64,000 nucleotides of DNA from Candidatus Macondimonas diazotrophica (GTDB taxonomy: Bacteria > Pseudomonadota > Gammaproteobacteria > UBA5335), in assembly GCF_004684205.1 (NCBI RefSeq), contig NZ_SRIO01000014.1:1-64000 (forward strand). The letters are read 5' to 3'. Shown here piece by piece: positions 1 to 9,474 of the stretch; the stretch's first letter is position 1, and each line of letters begins with the position of its first letter. The notes beneath the pieces are model-generated. The model was not told where the DNA came from. It did no database searches and worked only from the letters and a program-made list of their open reading frames with translations. The translations under genes were made by a program, and so were the position numbers.

Positions 1-70
1 GGGCAAGATCGGTCGCCACCCGGGAGCCGAACCGGCCGAGCCCGATGACCACAAACGTTCGACGTGCCAT
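1..70 (-). CDS. TrkA-like NAD-binding potassium-uptake protein, N-terminus only
   Basis: Only the first 23 codons lie in the window; the gene runs leftward off the edge. The start is the ATG at 68-70 on the minus strand. The residues read MARRTFVVIGLGRFGSRVAT, a beta-strand followed by GLGRFG, the dinucleotide-binding Rossmann turn that opens TrkA/KtrA regulatory subunits of potassium uptake systems. This is the typical N-terminal sequence of KtrA-type proteins, but other TrkA-N proteins start similarly. The assignment is strong for the fold and moderate for the role. Confidence 0.6.
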   Translation of the reverse strand, partial: MARRTFVVIGLGRFGSRVATDLA

Positions 71-972
71 AGCGAATGCGCTCTCCCCGTCAGTGAAGGC
101 CTGGCCCCTGCCCGCGAGCCGTTTGGGTGCCGGATCCGGTCTGTTCGGCATGCGCCCGATTCACCGCCCAGCTTGGACGCATACCCCGGGCGGGGTATCG
201 GGCGCCGCTTCGGCAACCGATTCCGTCGCACGCCGATCGCGGATCGCGTCGGGTTGCGCACACCGCGGATGGTGGCTCGAAGCCTATGGGGAATGACCCG
301 CGAAAAGCAATAGGCCGCCGTGCGCTCTCCCCTGCCCGGCTCTGTCGGCGCGTGGTCGCCCCCAGGGGCCTTCGCTGCGGGTCGCAGACGGGGTTCACAA
401 TCTGCTCGGTGGTCGTGCCATTGGTGCGATCTTCGTTGTCGATCTGCGCGCCGGGATCGCGGCTTGGACCGCTGCCGCTTTACACGAGATCCCTCAGGAA
501 ATCGGCGACTTCGGGGCAATGCTCCATGCTGGCTATTCACGTCGGCAAGCGCTCTCTTTTGCCGGGAGGATTATCCATGGAAGCGTGAGTCTGCTTCGCT
601 CCTTGTCGGTCGAGCGTTCCGTCGTCACAAGGTAGGTATATGGGTTTGGTGTCTGACGCGTGAATCGGGGCTGCAGAACGAGGCGCCGGAACAGTGTGTC
701 TATTGACCAGAACGGCGGCGCCATTCGTTGCCAGGGTGGACGACTGCGAGATCTCGATGTCCGTGGTGCCCGAATACCCTCCCGACTACCGTTCGGTTCT
801 CCCGTCCGTGCCCGATCGCTTCCACGCGCATGCGCCAGGGGCTATCCGCCAGCCATGCATCGCCGGCACGATGGCCTTGATGGGTTAGTACGATCGGGGC
901 GCAACGATCCGGATTTCTTGGCGGTCGCGCATCGCGCACCGGCGGGGGTGTTGCACGAACAGGTCCGCGGCC
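71..972. other. about 900 bp without a recognisable gene
   Basis: Reading frames here are short, overlap in several frames on both strands and give Arg/Pro/Ser-rich translations typical of GC-rich noncoding DNA. I recognise no protein family, RNA gene or clear promoter. It must hold the promoter of the leftward TrkA-like gene near its left end, and the 3' flank of the DUF72 gene at its right end. It may be decayed sequence, but I cannot name a parent gene. Confidence 0.4.
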
Positions 973-1911
973 CTACGCATTGCGCTCGGAGCGGCGTGCG
1001 AGATGGGGGCCATCTGCCGGCTCCCACCGCAGGCCGAGCCGGGCCATCAGCGCCTGGGCGTCGAACGGGGCGCGCACTTTCACGTCGTTGTCGAAGTAGC
1101 AATAGATGTTCCGGGTCGCAGCGGCCGGGGCCGGCCGCGAACTCACGCGGGCGGCATCGGCGGGCTCCCCGCCCGTTGCCCAGGCGCGGATTCGCTCCGC
1201 CCAGCGGTCCAGCGCCGCATCGGTATAACCACTGGCGTAGAGCACCTTATCCCCATGCAGGCGCAGATACATGAAGTCCGCGGTCACGTCTTCCAGATAC
1301 GGCCAGCGCCCGGCGGTATCGGCCACGACCACGGCCACGTTGTGGCGCCGTGCGAGTTCGATGAACGCCGCGCAGGCGAAGCTGTCGTGCCGGACCTCGA
1401 TTGCATGGCGCAGCCGGCGATTGCGGTCCGGCTCAAGGGACGGCGGCTCCCCCATGCGTGCCAGGCGATCATCGTGGTGGCGGGCGAGCGTTGCGGCGCT
1501 CTGCGTATCGTGTGGCAGGCCGGCGAGGAAGGCGTCGAACAGCGCGTCGTCGAACGCCAGGCTCGGTGGAAACTGCCAGAGGATGGGCCCGAGCTTTTCC
1601 CGCAGCTCGAACAGGCCGGAGGCGAAGAAGTTGGCGGACGCCGCGGTCGCCTGGCGCAGGCGCAGGATATGGGTAATGTAGCGGGAGGCCTTTACCGCGA
1701 ACACGAAGTTCGGCGGGGTCTGCGCGTACCACTGCGCGTAGCGCGACGGGCGCTGCAGGCTGTAGAACGAGCCGTTGATCTCCAGGCTCGGCAGCCGGCT
1801 CGCGACATAGGCCAGCTCGGCCCGCTGCGGCAGCCCTTGCGGGTAGAACACACCGCGCCAGGGCGGATAGCGCCAGCCGGAGATGCCGATGTGAATCGGT
1901 ATATTGTCCAT
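973..1911 (-). CDS. DUF72 family (YecE-like) protein
   Basis: This 312-residue protein opens with IHIGISGWRYPPWRGVFYP, the signature start of DUF72/YecE proteins, a TIM-barrel family of unknown biochemical function found across bacteria. Further family hallmarks are an EINGSFYSL stretch near residue 45, FVFAVKASRYITH near residue 70, and a late YCYFDNDVKVRAP segment matching the usual 'YFNN(D)' region. Length is slightly above the usual 240-300 residues. It is a single gene, divergent from the permease to its right. Function cannot be stated beyond family membership. Confidence 0.9.
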   Translation of the reverse strand: MDNIPIHIGISGWRYPPWRGVFYPQGLPQRAELAYVASRLPSLEINGSFYSLQRPSRYAQWYAQTPPNFVFAVKASRYITHILRLRQATAASANFFASGLFELREKLGPILWQFPPSLAFDDALFDAFLAGLPHDTQSAATLARHHDDRLARMGEPPSLEPDRNRRLRHAIEVRHDSFACAAFIELARRHNVAVVVADTAGRWPYLEDVTADFMYLRLHGDKVLYASGYTDAALDRWAERIRAWATGGEPADAARVSSRPAPAAATRNIYCYFDNDVKVRAPFDAQALMARLGLRWEPADGPHLARRSERNA

Positions 1912-2278
1912 CGCCCTCTGCCGTCCCAGTCAGTCCAATCCCCGCGCGCCCGGATCAGTCCGCTTCGCGCAAGACATGGCGCGGCACTGTCCCGGCGATC
2001 ATGCGGTCCATTGCCGTTCGCCCCGGGCCGATGCGGAACCGAGCGTTCCGGTCATTGTCCCTTGACGATCGTGGCCGCCGATGGATCTGACGCCCGCGCA
2101 TCGGGGAAGGTCCGGCATCGAACCCGGGATGTAGACGACCGTGCCTTCGGCGGACCAAAGTACGTTGGCGCGCCGCACCGGCCGGCACAGCCGGGGCAAG
2201 CATGTCGCCATGGCCCTGACTCGAAGGCTCTGGCATCGAGCGCACCGCGATCCACCGCAACCGCAAGGCGTATCTTCC
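1912..2278. other. 367 bp divergent intergenic region
   Basis: This is the space between the divergent DUF72 and permease genes. Reading frames from both flanks enter it but show no family features. It must contain the promoters of both genes; I could not pick out convincing -35/-10 pairs. Confidence 0.4.
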
Positions 2279-3550
2279 ATGAGCGAATCTGCCGGAAAAC
2301 TGGGTTTCAATGCCACCTGGTCCATGGCCGTGGGCGGCATGATCGGTGGCGGAATCTTCTCCACGCTCGGGGTGGTGATCGCCATTGCCGGTGCATGGGC
2401 GTGGCTGAGCTTCGCGGCGGCCGGGTGCATTGCGCTTTGTGCCGGCTACAGCTACGTCAAGCTGGCCGAATACTACGGGGAAGGCGGCGGCGCCTTCACC
2501 TTTCTTCGGAAGAACCACGCACCGCAGTTCGCCGGCAGCCTGTCCTGGGTCCTGATCGTGGGCTATGTGCTCACCAACGCGGTCTACGCCTTCACATTCG
2601 GCCAGTATCTGGCACATGTGGTCGACCTGGGGCCCTGGTTCGCCCGGACGGCGGCGATTGCCATCATCGCGCTGTTCGTCGGGCTGAATCTGCGGGGCGC
2701 GGGCGAGGCTGGCGGGGTCGAGGTGTTTCTTGTGTGGTTCAAGCTGATCGTGCTGGTCGGGCTCGCGGGCTGGGGTTTGGCGGCGTGGAATCCGCCGCTG
2801 CTCTCGCAGGGCGTGCCCGAGGCAGGCATCGGCGCGGCGCTGTTCGGCGCTGCCTCGGTATTCATGGCCTACGAGGGCTTTCAGTTGCTCACCTATGACT
2901 ACGACGACATCGCCTCGCCGAATCAGACGCTCGCCCGCGCCGTGCTCTCGGCGATCGTCATCGTCACCGGTGTCTACATCCTCGTGGCGCTTGGCACGGC
3001 GATGCTGATCGGGGCCGATCAGGTCGTCGAACACAAGGAAATCGCATTGGCCGTCGCCGGTCGGGAGGCGCTCGGTACGGCCGGACTGGTGATCGTGACG
3101 GTCGCCGCGGCGTTCTCGACCGGTTCGGCAATCAACTCGACGCTGTTCGCCACCGCGCGTCTCGCGCACGAGGTCGCTTCGAACGGGGAGCTGCCGGCTG
3201 CGTTCGATCACACCAACCGAGCCGGGGTGCCGGACCGGGCCGTCCTTGGGTTGGGTGCATTCGCGGCCGTACTTGCCGTCGTCGGCACGCTGTCGATGCT
3301 GGTCGAGGCGGCCAGCCTGGCGTTCCTGTTCACCTTTGCGGTGGTGTGCGCGCTGGCCTGTGCCCGGCGCACGGGGAGCCGTTGGGTGACCGGTCTGGGT
3401 GCCCTCCTCGCAACCGCGGCAACGGTGGCCCTGATCGTTCGGCTTGCGCGCAACGAACCGCTTGCCCTGGCGTTTCTGGGTGTTCTGGTTGCGCTCGCCA
3501 TGTTCGCTCGGCCGGTGCTCTTGCGACACGTGAAAACCGAGCAACCCTGA
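2279..3550 (+). CDS. APC-superfamily amino acid permease
   Basis: The product is a 423-residue integral membrane protein of the amino acid-polyamine-organocation family. After a short N-terminus, residues 12-50 read as helix 1 with the family's unwound glycine motif (VGGMIGGGIFSTLG), followed by about eleven more hydrophobic segments. The FMAYEGFQLLTYDYDDI stretch matches the conserved helix 6/loop region of this family. I chose the ATG at 2279 because the permease homology starts directly there; the frame is open 46 codons further upstream, but that extension is Arg-rich and unlike a permease. Substrate cannot be told. It stands alone, convergent with the GGDEF/EAL gene. Confidence 0.85.
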   Translation: MSESAGKLGFNATWSMAVGGMIGGGIFSTLGVVIAIAGAWAWLSFAAAGCIALCAGYSYVKLAEYYGEGGGAFTFLRKNHAPQFAGSLSWVLIVGYVLTNAVYAFTFGQYLAHVVDLGPWFARTAAIAIIALFVGLNLRGAGEAGGVEVFLVWFKLIVLVGLAGWGLAAWNPPLLSQGVPEAGIGAALFGAASVFMAYEGFQLLTYDYDDIASPNQTLARAVLSAIVIVTGVYILVALGTAMLIGADQVVEHKEIALAVAGREALGTAGLVIVTVAAAFSTGSAINSTLFATARLAHEVASNGELPAAFDHTNRAGVPDRAVLGLGAFAAVLAVVGTLSMLVEAASLAFLFTFAVVCALACARRTGSRWVTGLGALLATAATVALIVRLARNEPLALAFLGVLVALAMFARPVLLRHVKTEQP

Positions 3551-3709
3551 CGGGCTGGCGGGCCCAGGGTTCGTCTGTCCGGCTCCGGCGGGCCATCGGG
3601 TCTGGGGCAGTGCGGCGGTCGCGTCCACGATCCGCCCAGGGGGACGGCACCGCCCTCTCCCGTCGTCCGATCGATCGGGACGGGCGCCGCGGGGCGTCCG
3701 GGGCGCCGA

Positions 3710-6022
3710 TCAGGCCGGTTCGACGGGTGGGTGCGGTGCTGGTCGCCCGAAATAGAAGCCTTGAACCTTGTCGCAATTGCGATCGCGCAGGAAGCGTGCC
3801 TGGGCTTCGGTTTCGACCCCTTCGGCGACGACGGTGAAGGCGAGATTCTTGCCCATGGCGATGGTGGCTTCCATCAGCTTCTGATCCTCCGGGCTATGCT
3901 CCGAGTTGCGGATCACGCTGCCGTCGATATTGACGGTATCGAAGCGGAAGCGATTGAGTGTGGACAGGGAGGAGTAACTGGCGCCGAAATTGTCGATGGC
4001 GATGCGAACGCCCAGCATGCGGATCTGCCCGAGAATCTTGATGGCCTCGCCCACATCCGCCAATAACGCGCTCTCGGCCACGCCCAGTTCGAGCAACTCC
4101 GGATCGATCCCCGTGACACGCACGATCCGCCCCAGGTCATGCGCGAGATTCGGATCCGTAAATTGCCGTGCAGACAGGTTGACGCACATGGTCAGCGGCT
4201 TGCCCGTCGCCTGTTGAATGGCCATGCATTCGCGGCACGCGGTTTCGATGACCCATTTGCCGATCGGGATGATGAGCCCGCTTTCCTCGGCGATCGGAAG
4301 GAACTGTCGGGGCAGGATTTCGCCCAGCTGGGGGTGGGTCCAGCGCAGCAAGGCTTCCATGCCAGTGATCTCACCGGTGGCCAAATCATGCTGCTCCTGG
4401 TAATGCAGGCTGAATTCCCCATGCTCCAGCGCCTGACGCAAGGCGACTTCCAGACTCATGCGCTCCAGGCTTAGCTGGCGGTCGGTCTGTTGGTAGAAGT
4501 GGAATTTGTTGCGACCTTTTTCCTTGGCGTGATACATGGCGACGTCGGCCGCCTTGAGCAGGGACTCCTCGTCTTCGGCGTTCTTGGGATAACGACTGAT
4601 GCCCACACTGACGGTCACGCGGAATTCCTGGCCGAGCAGGTCATAGGGCTTGCCGACGGCAGACAGGATGCGATTGGCCACGATCGTCAGGTCGCCCTCA
4701 TCACATTGCTCCGGCAGCAGGACCACAAACTCATCACCCGCCAGTCGGGCGACGATGTCGCTCTCACGCACCGATTCCTGCAGTCGTCGAGCGACCTCTT
4801 TCAGCAGGGCGTCGCCGGCGTCATGCCCCAGGGTGTCGTTGATCAGCTTGAAGTGATCCAGGTCCAGGAACAAGACCGCCAATGGGCGGTGATAACGCTT
4901 GGCCAGCGCCAGGAGCTTGGTCAGCATATGGCTGAAGAACGCACGATTGGGCAGCCCGGTCAGGATATCGTGCTGCGCCATGTACTCAATACGCTTGGCA
5001 TGGGCGACCTGTTCGCGTGCGGCGCGCTGACGGCTTTGCTGGAGCTGCCAGCTGAGATAGCCAAGCAGGGTCAGAAGCGCAATCAGGGCAACGCTGGCGA
5101 TGCTGCTGCGCGCGATATAGGTCCTGGCCTTTGCGGCTGCCGGGCTCAGCTGTTCGGCTTCGGAGAGGCCAGCCACGACCACCAGCGGAAACTCGTACAG
5201 CTTTCTGGCCGCCGTAAAGCGCTTGATGCCGTCCCAGGGGTTGATCATCGACGAAACCGGCGTCAATTCAAACTCCTCGTCCCCGGTCAGTGGACGGTAA
5301 TCGGTCGTTCCGCCAGCCGTGATCGTCTCGCCGCTGCGCGCGGCGCGAAAGATTCCGTCGGTACCCAGCAGGCCGATGAATCCGGCCTGGCCAAACTTGG
5401 CCGGGTCGTAGCCGCTGACGAAATAGGATGCGGTGACCGAGATCGTGACGATTCCCTCAAAGCGGTTGTCCGGGCCGGAAAGGCGCCGGGCGAACGTCAG
5501 AGTGGAATCATCACCGCCGGTCTCGGGTGCGGGCGGACTGATGACGAGGATGTCCTGGGTCCGCAGCAGGTCGATGGTGGCGGTGTCAGGAATGCGGTCC
5601 GGCGGCGCGGGGGCGGTGCTTGCCTCGATGCGGCCATCGGCATCGGCGATGTGGACCGTGAACAGAAACGTCGGCAGCAGCAGATTCTCGGCCGACAATC
5701 GGGACAACACGGCCTCGGCCTCGCCCGGCCGGTGGGCATAGACCACCAGCTTCAAGGTGCGGTCGATTTCCCGCATGGCGCGGACGACCTGCGCTTCGTA
5801 GGTATCGGTCAGTTCACGGGTGCTGAGCGTGGCCGCGGCATCAGCATTGGTGTGCTCCACGCGTGCCAGGCTGATCGTTGCCATCCAGAGCGCCCCGAGC
5901 AACAGGACGGCCAGGCCGGGAAAGAGGATCAGCGGTTCGGTGATCCGGCTCAACAGGTGGCGCAGGCGGGAGGTCGGTGTGAGCGAATCCGGCGTCGCCG
6001 TTTCTGCATCGTGCGTTTTCAT
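3710..6022 (-). CDS. membrane-bound diguanylate cyclase/phosphodiesterase (GGDEF-EAL) with degenerate EAL
   Basis: This 770-residue protein has a membrane helix (about 30-52), a periplasmic sensor region resembling a dCache/PDC fold (about 60-300), a second helix (about 304-326), then GGDEF (about 345-510) and EAL (about 520-765) domains. The cyclase motif is AGDEF (428-432), a variant seen in active enzymes, and an RxxD inhibitory site (419-422) precedes it. The EAL signature (556-558), NLS, the late glutamate (734) and glutamine (754) are present. However, the usual DDFG is DNFG (677-680) and the catalytic KID lysine is Asn698, so hydrolysis of c-di-GMP is probably lost. It overlaps the upstream phosphate-binding-like gene by 4 bp and is last in a three-gene operon. 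Confidence 0.93.
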   Translation of the reverse strand: MKTHDAETATPDSLTPTSRLRHLLSRITEPLILFPGLAVLLLGALWMATISLARVEHTNADAAATLSTRELTDTYEAQVVRAMREIDRTLKLVVYAHRPGEAEAVLSRLSAENLLLPTFLFTVHIADADGRIEASTAPAPPDRIPDTATIDLLRTQDILVISPPAPETGGDDSTLTFARRLSGPDNRFEGIVTISVTASYFVSGYDPAKFGQAGFIGLLGTDGIFRAARSGETITAGGTTDYRPLTGDEEFELTPVSSMINPWDGIKRFTAARKLYEFPLVVVAGLSEAEQLSPAAAKARTYIARSSIASVALIALLTLLGYLSWQLQQSRQRAAREQVAHAKRIEYMAQHDILTGLPNRAFFSHMLTKLLALAKRYHRPLAVLFLDLDHFKLINDTLGHDAGDALLKEVARRLQESVRESDIVARLAGDEFVVLLPEQCDEGDLTIVANRILSAVGKPYDLLGQEFRVTVSVGISRYPKNAEDEESLLKAADVAMYHAKEKGRNKFHFYQQTDRQLSLERMSLEVALRQALEHGEFSLHYQEQHDLATGEITGMEALLRWTHPQLGEILPRQFLPIAEESGLIIPIGKWVIETACRECMAIQQATGKPLTMCVNLSARQFTDPNLAHDLGRIVRVTGIDPELLELGVAESALLADVGEAIKILGQIRMLGVRIAIDNFGASYSSLSTLNRFRFDTVNIDGSVIRNSEHSPEDQKLMEATIAMGKNLAFTVVAEGVETEAQARFLRDRNCDKVQGFYFGRPAPHPPVEPA

Positions 6023-6453
6023 TGGATCTCCAGCACCTTGACGCGTGGATCGACGGATTTCCGGTCGATGTAGCCGATGGCCTGGGGTTTTCCGGCGAGA
6101 ATCTCCTTGACCGCCTCATCGTCAGGCGCGACACGCGGGGGCTGTCCCCGACCGGTGAAGATCATTTTCGACCAGTAGGCCTTGATGTCGGCAGGCCGCC
6201 GGTTGGCGATGCTCCGGTAGAAGCCCTCATGGGTCGATGAGGAATCGGGTTGATCGATGGGGATCGCCGCCTGACCGTCGGGGAACCGGTTCGTCTTGCC
6301 GAGAAAAATGTTGGTGATTTCGTTTCGGGAGATCGCGGTCAGCGGGTTTTGGGACGAAACCACGGTCACGACGTCGGCCGTGGCGGAGAGGCTGCTGGTG
6401 ATCAACAGCAGTGCCACAGCCCAACAGCGGTGGCGGATGTTCAGGATAGCCAT
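6019..6453 (-). CDS. periplasmic phosphate-binding-like protein (PBP-like)
   Basis: This 144-residue protein has a signal peptide (cleavage likely near Ala-Asp around residue 26) and a single PBP-like lobe. It starts with VVSSQNPLTAISRNEITNIFLGK and includes a WSKMIFTGRGQPPRV segment. This is the short family related to phosphate ABC-transporter binding proteins that commonly sits beside GGDEF/EAL genes. I chose the ATG at 6453 because GGCGGAG lies 7 bp upstream; a TTG at 6471 is possible. It is the middle gene of the operon, overlapping the next gene and almost touching the previous one. It probably senses or presents an anion to the downstream cyclase; that role is inferred from context. 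Confidence 0.8.
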   Translation of the reverse strand: MAILNIRHRCWAVALLLITSSLSATADVVTVVSSQNPLTAISRNEITNIFLGKTNRFPDGQAAIPIDQPDSSSTHEGFYRSIANRRPADIKAYWSKMIFTGRGQPPRVAPDDEAVKEILAGKPQAIGYIDRKSVDPRVKVLEIQ

Positions 6454-6467
6454 TGCAAATCTCCGCC

Positions 6468-7802
6468 TCAAAACACGAAGTCAAAGGTCACGGACAGCAG
6501 ATCCACCTCACCGCCTGGTTCGAACCCCGGCTGGATATTGCCGAGTCGGCCAGCGGATCGATCCCCGATGTCGATGTGCTGGTATTCGAACTTCAGTGCC
6601 GCCGAGTCCAGCACTTCCCAGCGCACACCCAGCGCGATGCTGTCCTGGGCCGGCGCTGATGCTTGCAAGGCAGCGGCCAGGGCCGCATTGAGTTCCGCGG
6701 CAGCCGGGCGCAGGTCGCCCGGCACGTCGGCCAGCGGAACGCCCGAGGGCGAACGTGCCTCGGAATCCAGCGTCGCGTAGGTGACATAGGGCATGACCTT
6801 GCGCATGCGGTAGCCCGCGGTGGCGTACCAGCCGGTCGTGCGCGGCAATAGTCCGGCATCGCTGATGCGTGCCCATTCGCCCAGAAACAGCCAGTTGCCC
6901 GGCGCGTAACGCGTGCCCAGGGAGATCATTTCGAGCCGCGTATCATCGACGGTGTAGCGGTCTGCAAGTGCGCTTGCGAGTTGGCCCGACGTGGTTGCGC
7001 CGGCGGTTGACAGGGTCGCACCCAGCGCGGAGAAGCCACCGAACAGGTGGTCCAGCTCCGTCGAGTCGAACGTCAGATCCACCGACAGGTACCCCAGACG
7101 CATCGCGAACGCGTCGTACTCGATGGTGTTGCTGAGTATCCAGAGCCGGTCGCCGGAAATCTCGGTGTCACCGACTGCATCGAAGGTATTGCCGCCAAAG
7201 CTGGCCTGAAAGGCATTGATCGCTCCGCCAAAGCCGGTGTTCCAAGTCAGGTCCACCCCATCGAGATAGGTAATGGGAACCATGCCGTAGATTTCCTGGG
7301 GACCTCGCACCCACGGATTGGCATAGCCGACATTGGCGGTATCCGAGAACATGAATGTGGGGCTCACGGTTCGCCCGGCGCGCAGCGCCAGACCGGGTTG
7401 GGGCACGTATTTCACGTTGGCCCACTCCACACCCGGCGTCCAGGAACCGTCATGACCCCGCTTCGATACGACCTGCACGACGCCGCTCAGGTCTGCGCTG
7501 ATTCGCGCATCAACCTGGGCGCCGAGCTTACTGTCCACCCCGGCAGACCAGGTGTCGGTGTGGCCGGCGCCGTCGGGCTGCAGATAGACATTGGACACCA
7601 CATCGGCCTGGTCCTCATTGGAGCCAACCACGCCCAGGGTGCCGAAGCCGTGCAATGAAAAAACCGAGGAAAGGGGTTCGGCGGCGCTGACCGGCGTGCA
7701 CAGCATCGCGCCGAACACCGAGAGCGCGAGCGGGTGGCAGATCGTGCCTGTTCGCTGATGACAGGCTGCCGGGTGCCTGCGCCGTTTGATTCTTCGACTC
7801 AT
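6468..7802 (-). CDS. outer-membrane beta-barrel (porin-like) protein
   Basis: The 444-residue product has a basic N-terminus, a hydrophobic segment ending in a PVSAAE-type cleavage site, then alternating amphipathic strands rich in Gly, Tyr and Asp. It ends in a C-terminal Phe (VTFDFVF), the signature recognised by the BAM machinery. This resembles porin-like proteins encoded beside a phosphate-binding-like protein and a GGDEF/EAL protein. It is the first gene of the operon; its stop lies 15 bp before the next start. Selectivity cannot be inferred. Confidence 0.8.
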   Translation of the reverse strand: MSRRIKRRRHPAACHQRTGTICHPLALSVFGAMLCTPVSAAEPLSSVFSLHGFGTLGVVGSNEDQADVVSNVYLQPDGAGHTDTWSAGVDSKLGAQVDARISADLSGVVQVVSKRGHDGSWTPGVEWANVKYVPQPGLALRAGRTVSPTFMFSDTANVGYANPWVRGPQEIYGMVPITYLDGVDLTWNTGFGGAINAFQASFGGNTFDAVGDTEISGDRLWILSNTIEYDAFAMRLGYLSVDLTFDSTELDHLFGGFSALGATLSTAGATTSGQLASALADRYTVDDTRLEMISLGTRYAPGNWLFLGEWARISDAGLLPRTTGWYATAGYRMRKVMPYVTYATLDSEARSPSGVPLADVPGDLRPAAAELNAALAAALQASAPAQDSIALGVRWEVLDSAALKFEYQHIDIGDRSAGRLGNIQPGFEPGGEVDLLSVTFDFVF

Positions 7803-8076
7803 CGTTTTCCCCCTGATCGGTTCGTGTGTTCCGGTCTGATCCGAACCGCTGGGCGCGCCGGGCGTCTCGTGTTCGGTGATCTTGACTTCGCAACGTCAAA
7901 TCCATCGGCAACACATTGAGTTGCTTTAACAAGCAGCCCGGGGATGTCAAGCGCACGATGTCGATTCAGGGATTGCGGGGAGGCGTCGATACAGCAAGAG
8001 TCCGATCCGTTGGGCATGGCTTACGAGACCATCGCCGAAACCGGTTCGATGCGCATCAAGGAGGCTCGGCGAGGCG

Positions 8077-9474
8077 ATGTCCAACGGAAAACTGTCACAC
8101 CTTCTTTCCGTGTCATGGATCTATGATCTCTATCGTCTGGGTCATGCGGCATTTGTCGACAGTTCGGGCGAGATTTATCAGAAGATCCTCGAGCACATCG
8201 TGAAGGGCTTTTCTGCTACCAGTGGCTCCCTGGCGCTGCGTGGCGATCCGGGAACCGATGAGCTGACCATCGTCGCCGGCATCGATCTGCCGAAACAGGC
8301 GATGGGCGCGACGGTGAAATTCGGCGAGGGTGTACTCGGCAAGGTGGCCCAGGAAGGCACGCCGCTGCTGCTCAATGGCGACATGTCCCGGGATACCCGC
8401 TTCAAGAACAAGCAGGCCCGAGCGGAAACGCGAACACCGCGGTCCGCGATGTGCTGGCCGTTGAAGGTGGACGAAGCGATCATCGGCGTGCTCAGCATCA
8501 ACAACAACACCGGCGTGGAGTTTCAGGCCGAGCAACTGCATCAGGGCAGTGTGATCACCAATCTGGTGAGTGTCGTCATCGAGAATGCGAACTTACATAA
8601 CGCGCAGAAGTCCTTGATCGCGCAGCTCAAGGAAGCCCAGGCGCAGCTCCTCCAGTCCGAAAAGATGGCGTCGGTCGGACAGTTGGCCGCCGGTATCGCG
8701 CATGAGATCAACAATCCGATCGGCTACATCAACTCCAACCTCGGCTCGTTGCAGCAGTATCTTCAGGATCTGCTGACGATCGTTGCGGCTTACCAGAAAC
8801 TGGAAGCTCGCCTGCCCGTGGACGAGGAAATCCGGGGATTGCAAAAGCTCCGGCAGGATCTCGATCTGGATTTTCTGAAAGAAGACAGTCTGGCGCTGCT
8901 GTCCGAATCCTGCGAAGGCGTTCAGCGCGTGCGCAATATCGTCCAGGATCTCAAGGACTTTTCGCATGTGGATTCGGCTGAATGGCAGATGGTCGACCTG
9001 CACAAGGGGCTCGACAGCACCCTGAACATCGCCCACAACGAAATCAAGTACAAGGCCGAGATCGTTCGAGAATACGGTGACGTGCCCCTTGTCGAGTGCC
9101 TCCCCTCGCAGCTCAATCAAGTATTCATGAATATGTTTATAAATGCAGCCCATGCAATTGAAGAAAAAGGAAAAATAACCATAAGAACCGGCCGGGAGGA
9201 CACCTCGGCCTGGATCGAGATCGCGGATACGGGCAAGGGGATCGCGCCCGAACATCTCAGTCGCATCTTCGATCCCTTCTTCACCACCAAGCCGGTCGGC
9301 AAGGGGACGGGGCTGGGGTTGTCCCTGTCCTACAGCATCATCCAGAAACACCAGGGACGCATCGCCGTCGACAGCTGTCCCGGCAAAGGCACGACCTTCC
9401 GCATCGTGATTCCACTCAAGCGCGTGTCCGAAACCGCGCCACAAGGAGGTCTTGAGGATGCAGAATCCACCTGA
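8077..9474 (+). CDS. GAF-domain sensor histidine kinase
   Basis: The protein has 465 residues with no membrane segment, so it is cytoplasmic. A GAF domain spans about 25-170. A coiled-coil linker leads to the phospho-acceptor helix with AGIAHEINNPIGYINSN, placing the phospho-histidine at residue 209. The HATPase domain follows with N-box NMFINAAHAIEEKG, G1 DTGKGI, F-box FDPFFTTKPVGKGTG and G2 GLGLSLS. The GAF-NtrB-like H-box arrangement fits kinases paired with one-domain receivers. The next gene, a receiver/HD-GYP protein, overlaps its 3' end by 17 bp and is almost certainly the partner. About 70 bp encoding the N-box are notably AT-rich compared with the rest of the gene. Confidence 0.92.
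   Translation: MSNGKLSHLLSVSWIYDLYRLGHAAFVDSSGEIYQKILEHIVKGFSATSGSLALRGDPGTDELTIVAGIDLPKQAMGATVKFGEGVLGKVAQEGTPLLLNGDMSRDTRFKNKQARAETRTPRSAMCWPLKVDEAIIGVLSINNNTGVEFQAEQLHQGSVITNLVSVVIENANLHNAQKSLIAQLKEAQAQLLQSEKMASVGQLAAGIAHEINNPIGYINSNLGSLQQYLQDLLTIVAAYQKLEARLPVDEEIRGLQKLRQDLDLDFLKEDSLALLSESCEGVQRVRNIVQDLKDFSHVDSAEWQMVDLHKGLDSTLNIAHNEIKYKAEIVREYGDVPLVECLPSQLNQVFMNMFINAAHAIEEKGKITIRTGREDTSAWIEIADTGKGIAPEHLSRIFDPFFTTKPVGKGTGLGLSLSYSIIQKHQGRIAVDSCPGKGTTFRIVIPLKRVSETAPQGGLEDAEST

Noticed and set aside
1955-3628. 557-codon minus-strand frame across the permease gene
   Set aside because: The translation is low-complexity and hydrophilic; the opposite strand encodes a clear APC permease.
9119-9190. 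AT-rich patch in the histidine kinase gene as a recombination trace
   Set aside because: It encodes the conserved N-box in frame with no break; unusual codon choice alone over some 70 bp is weak evidence.
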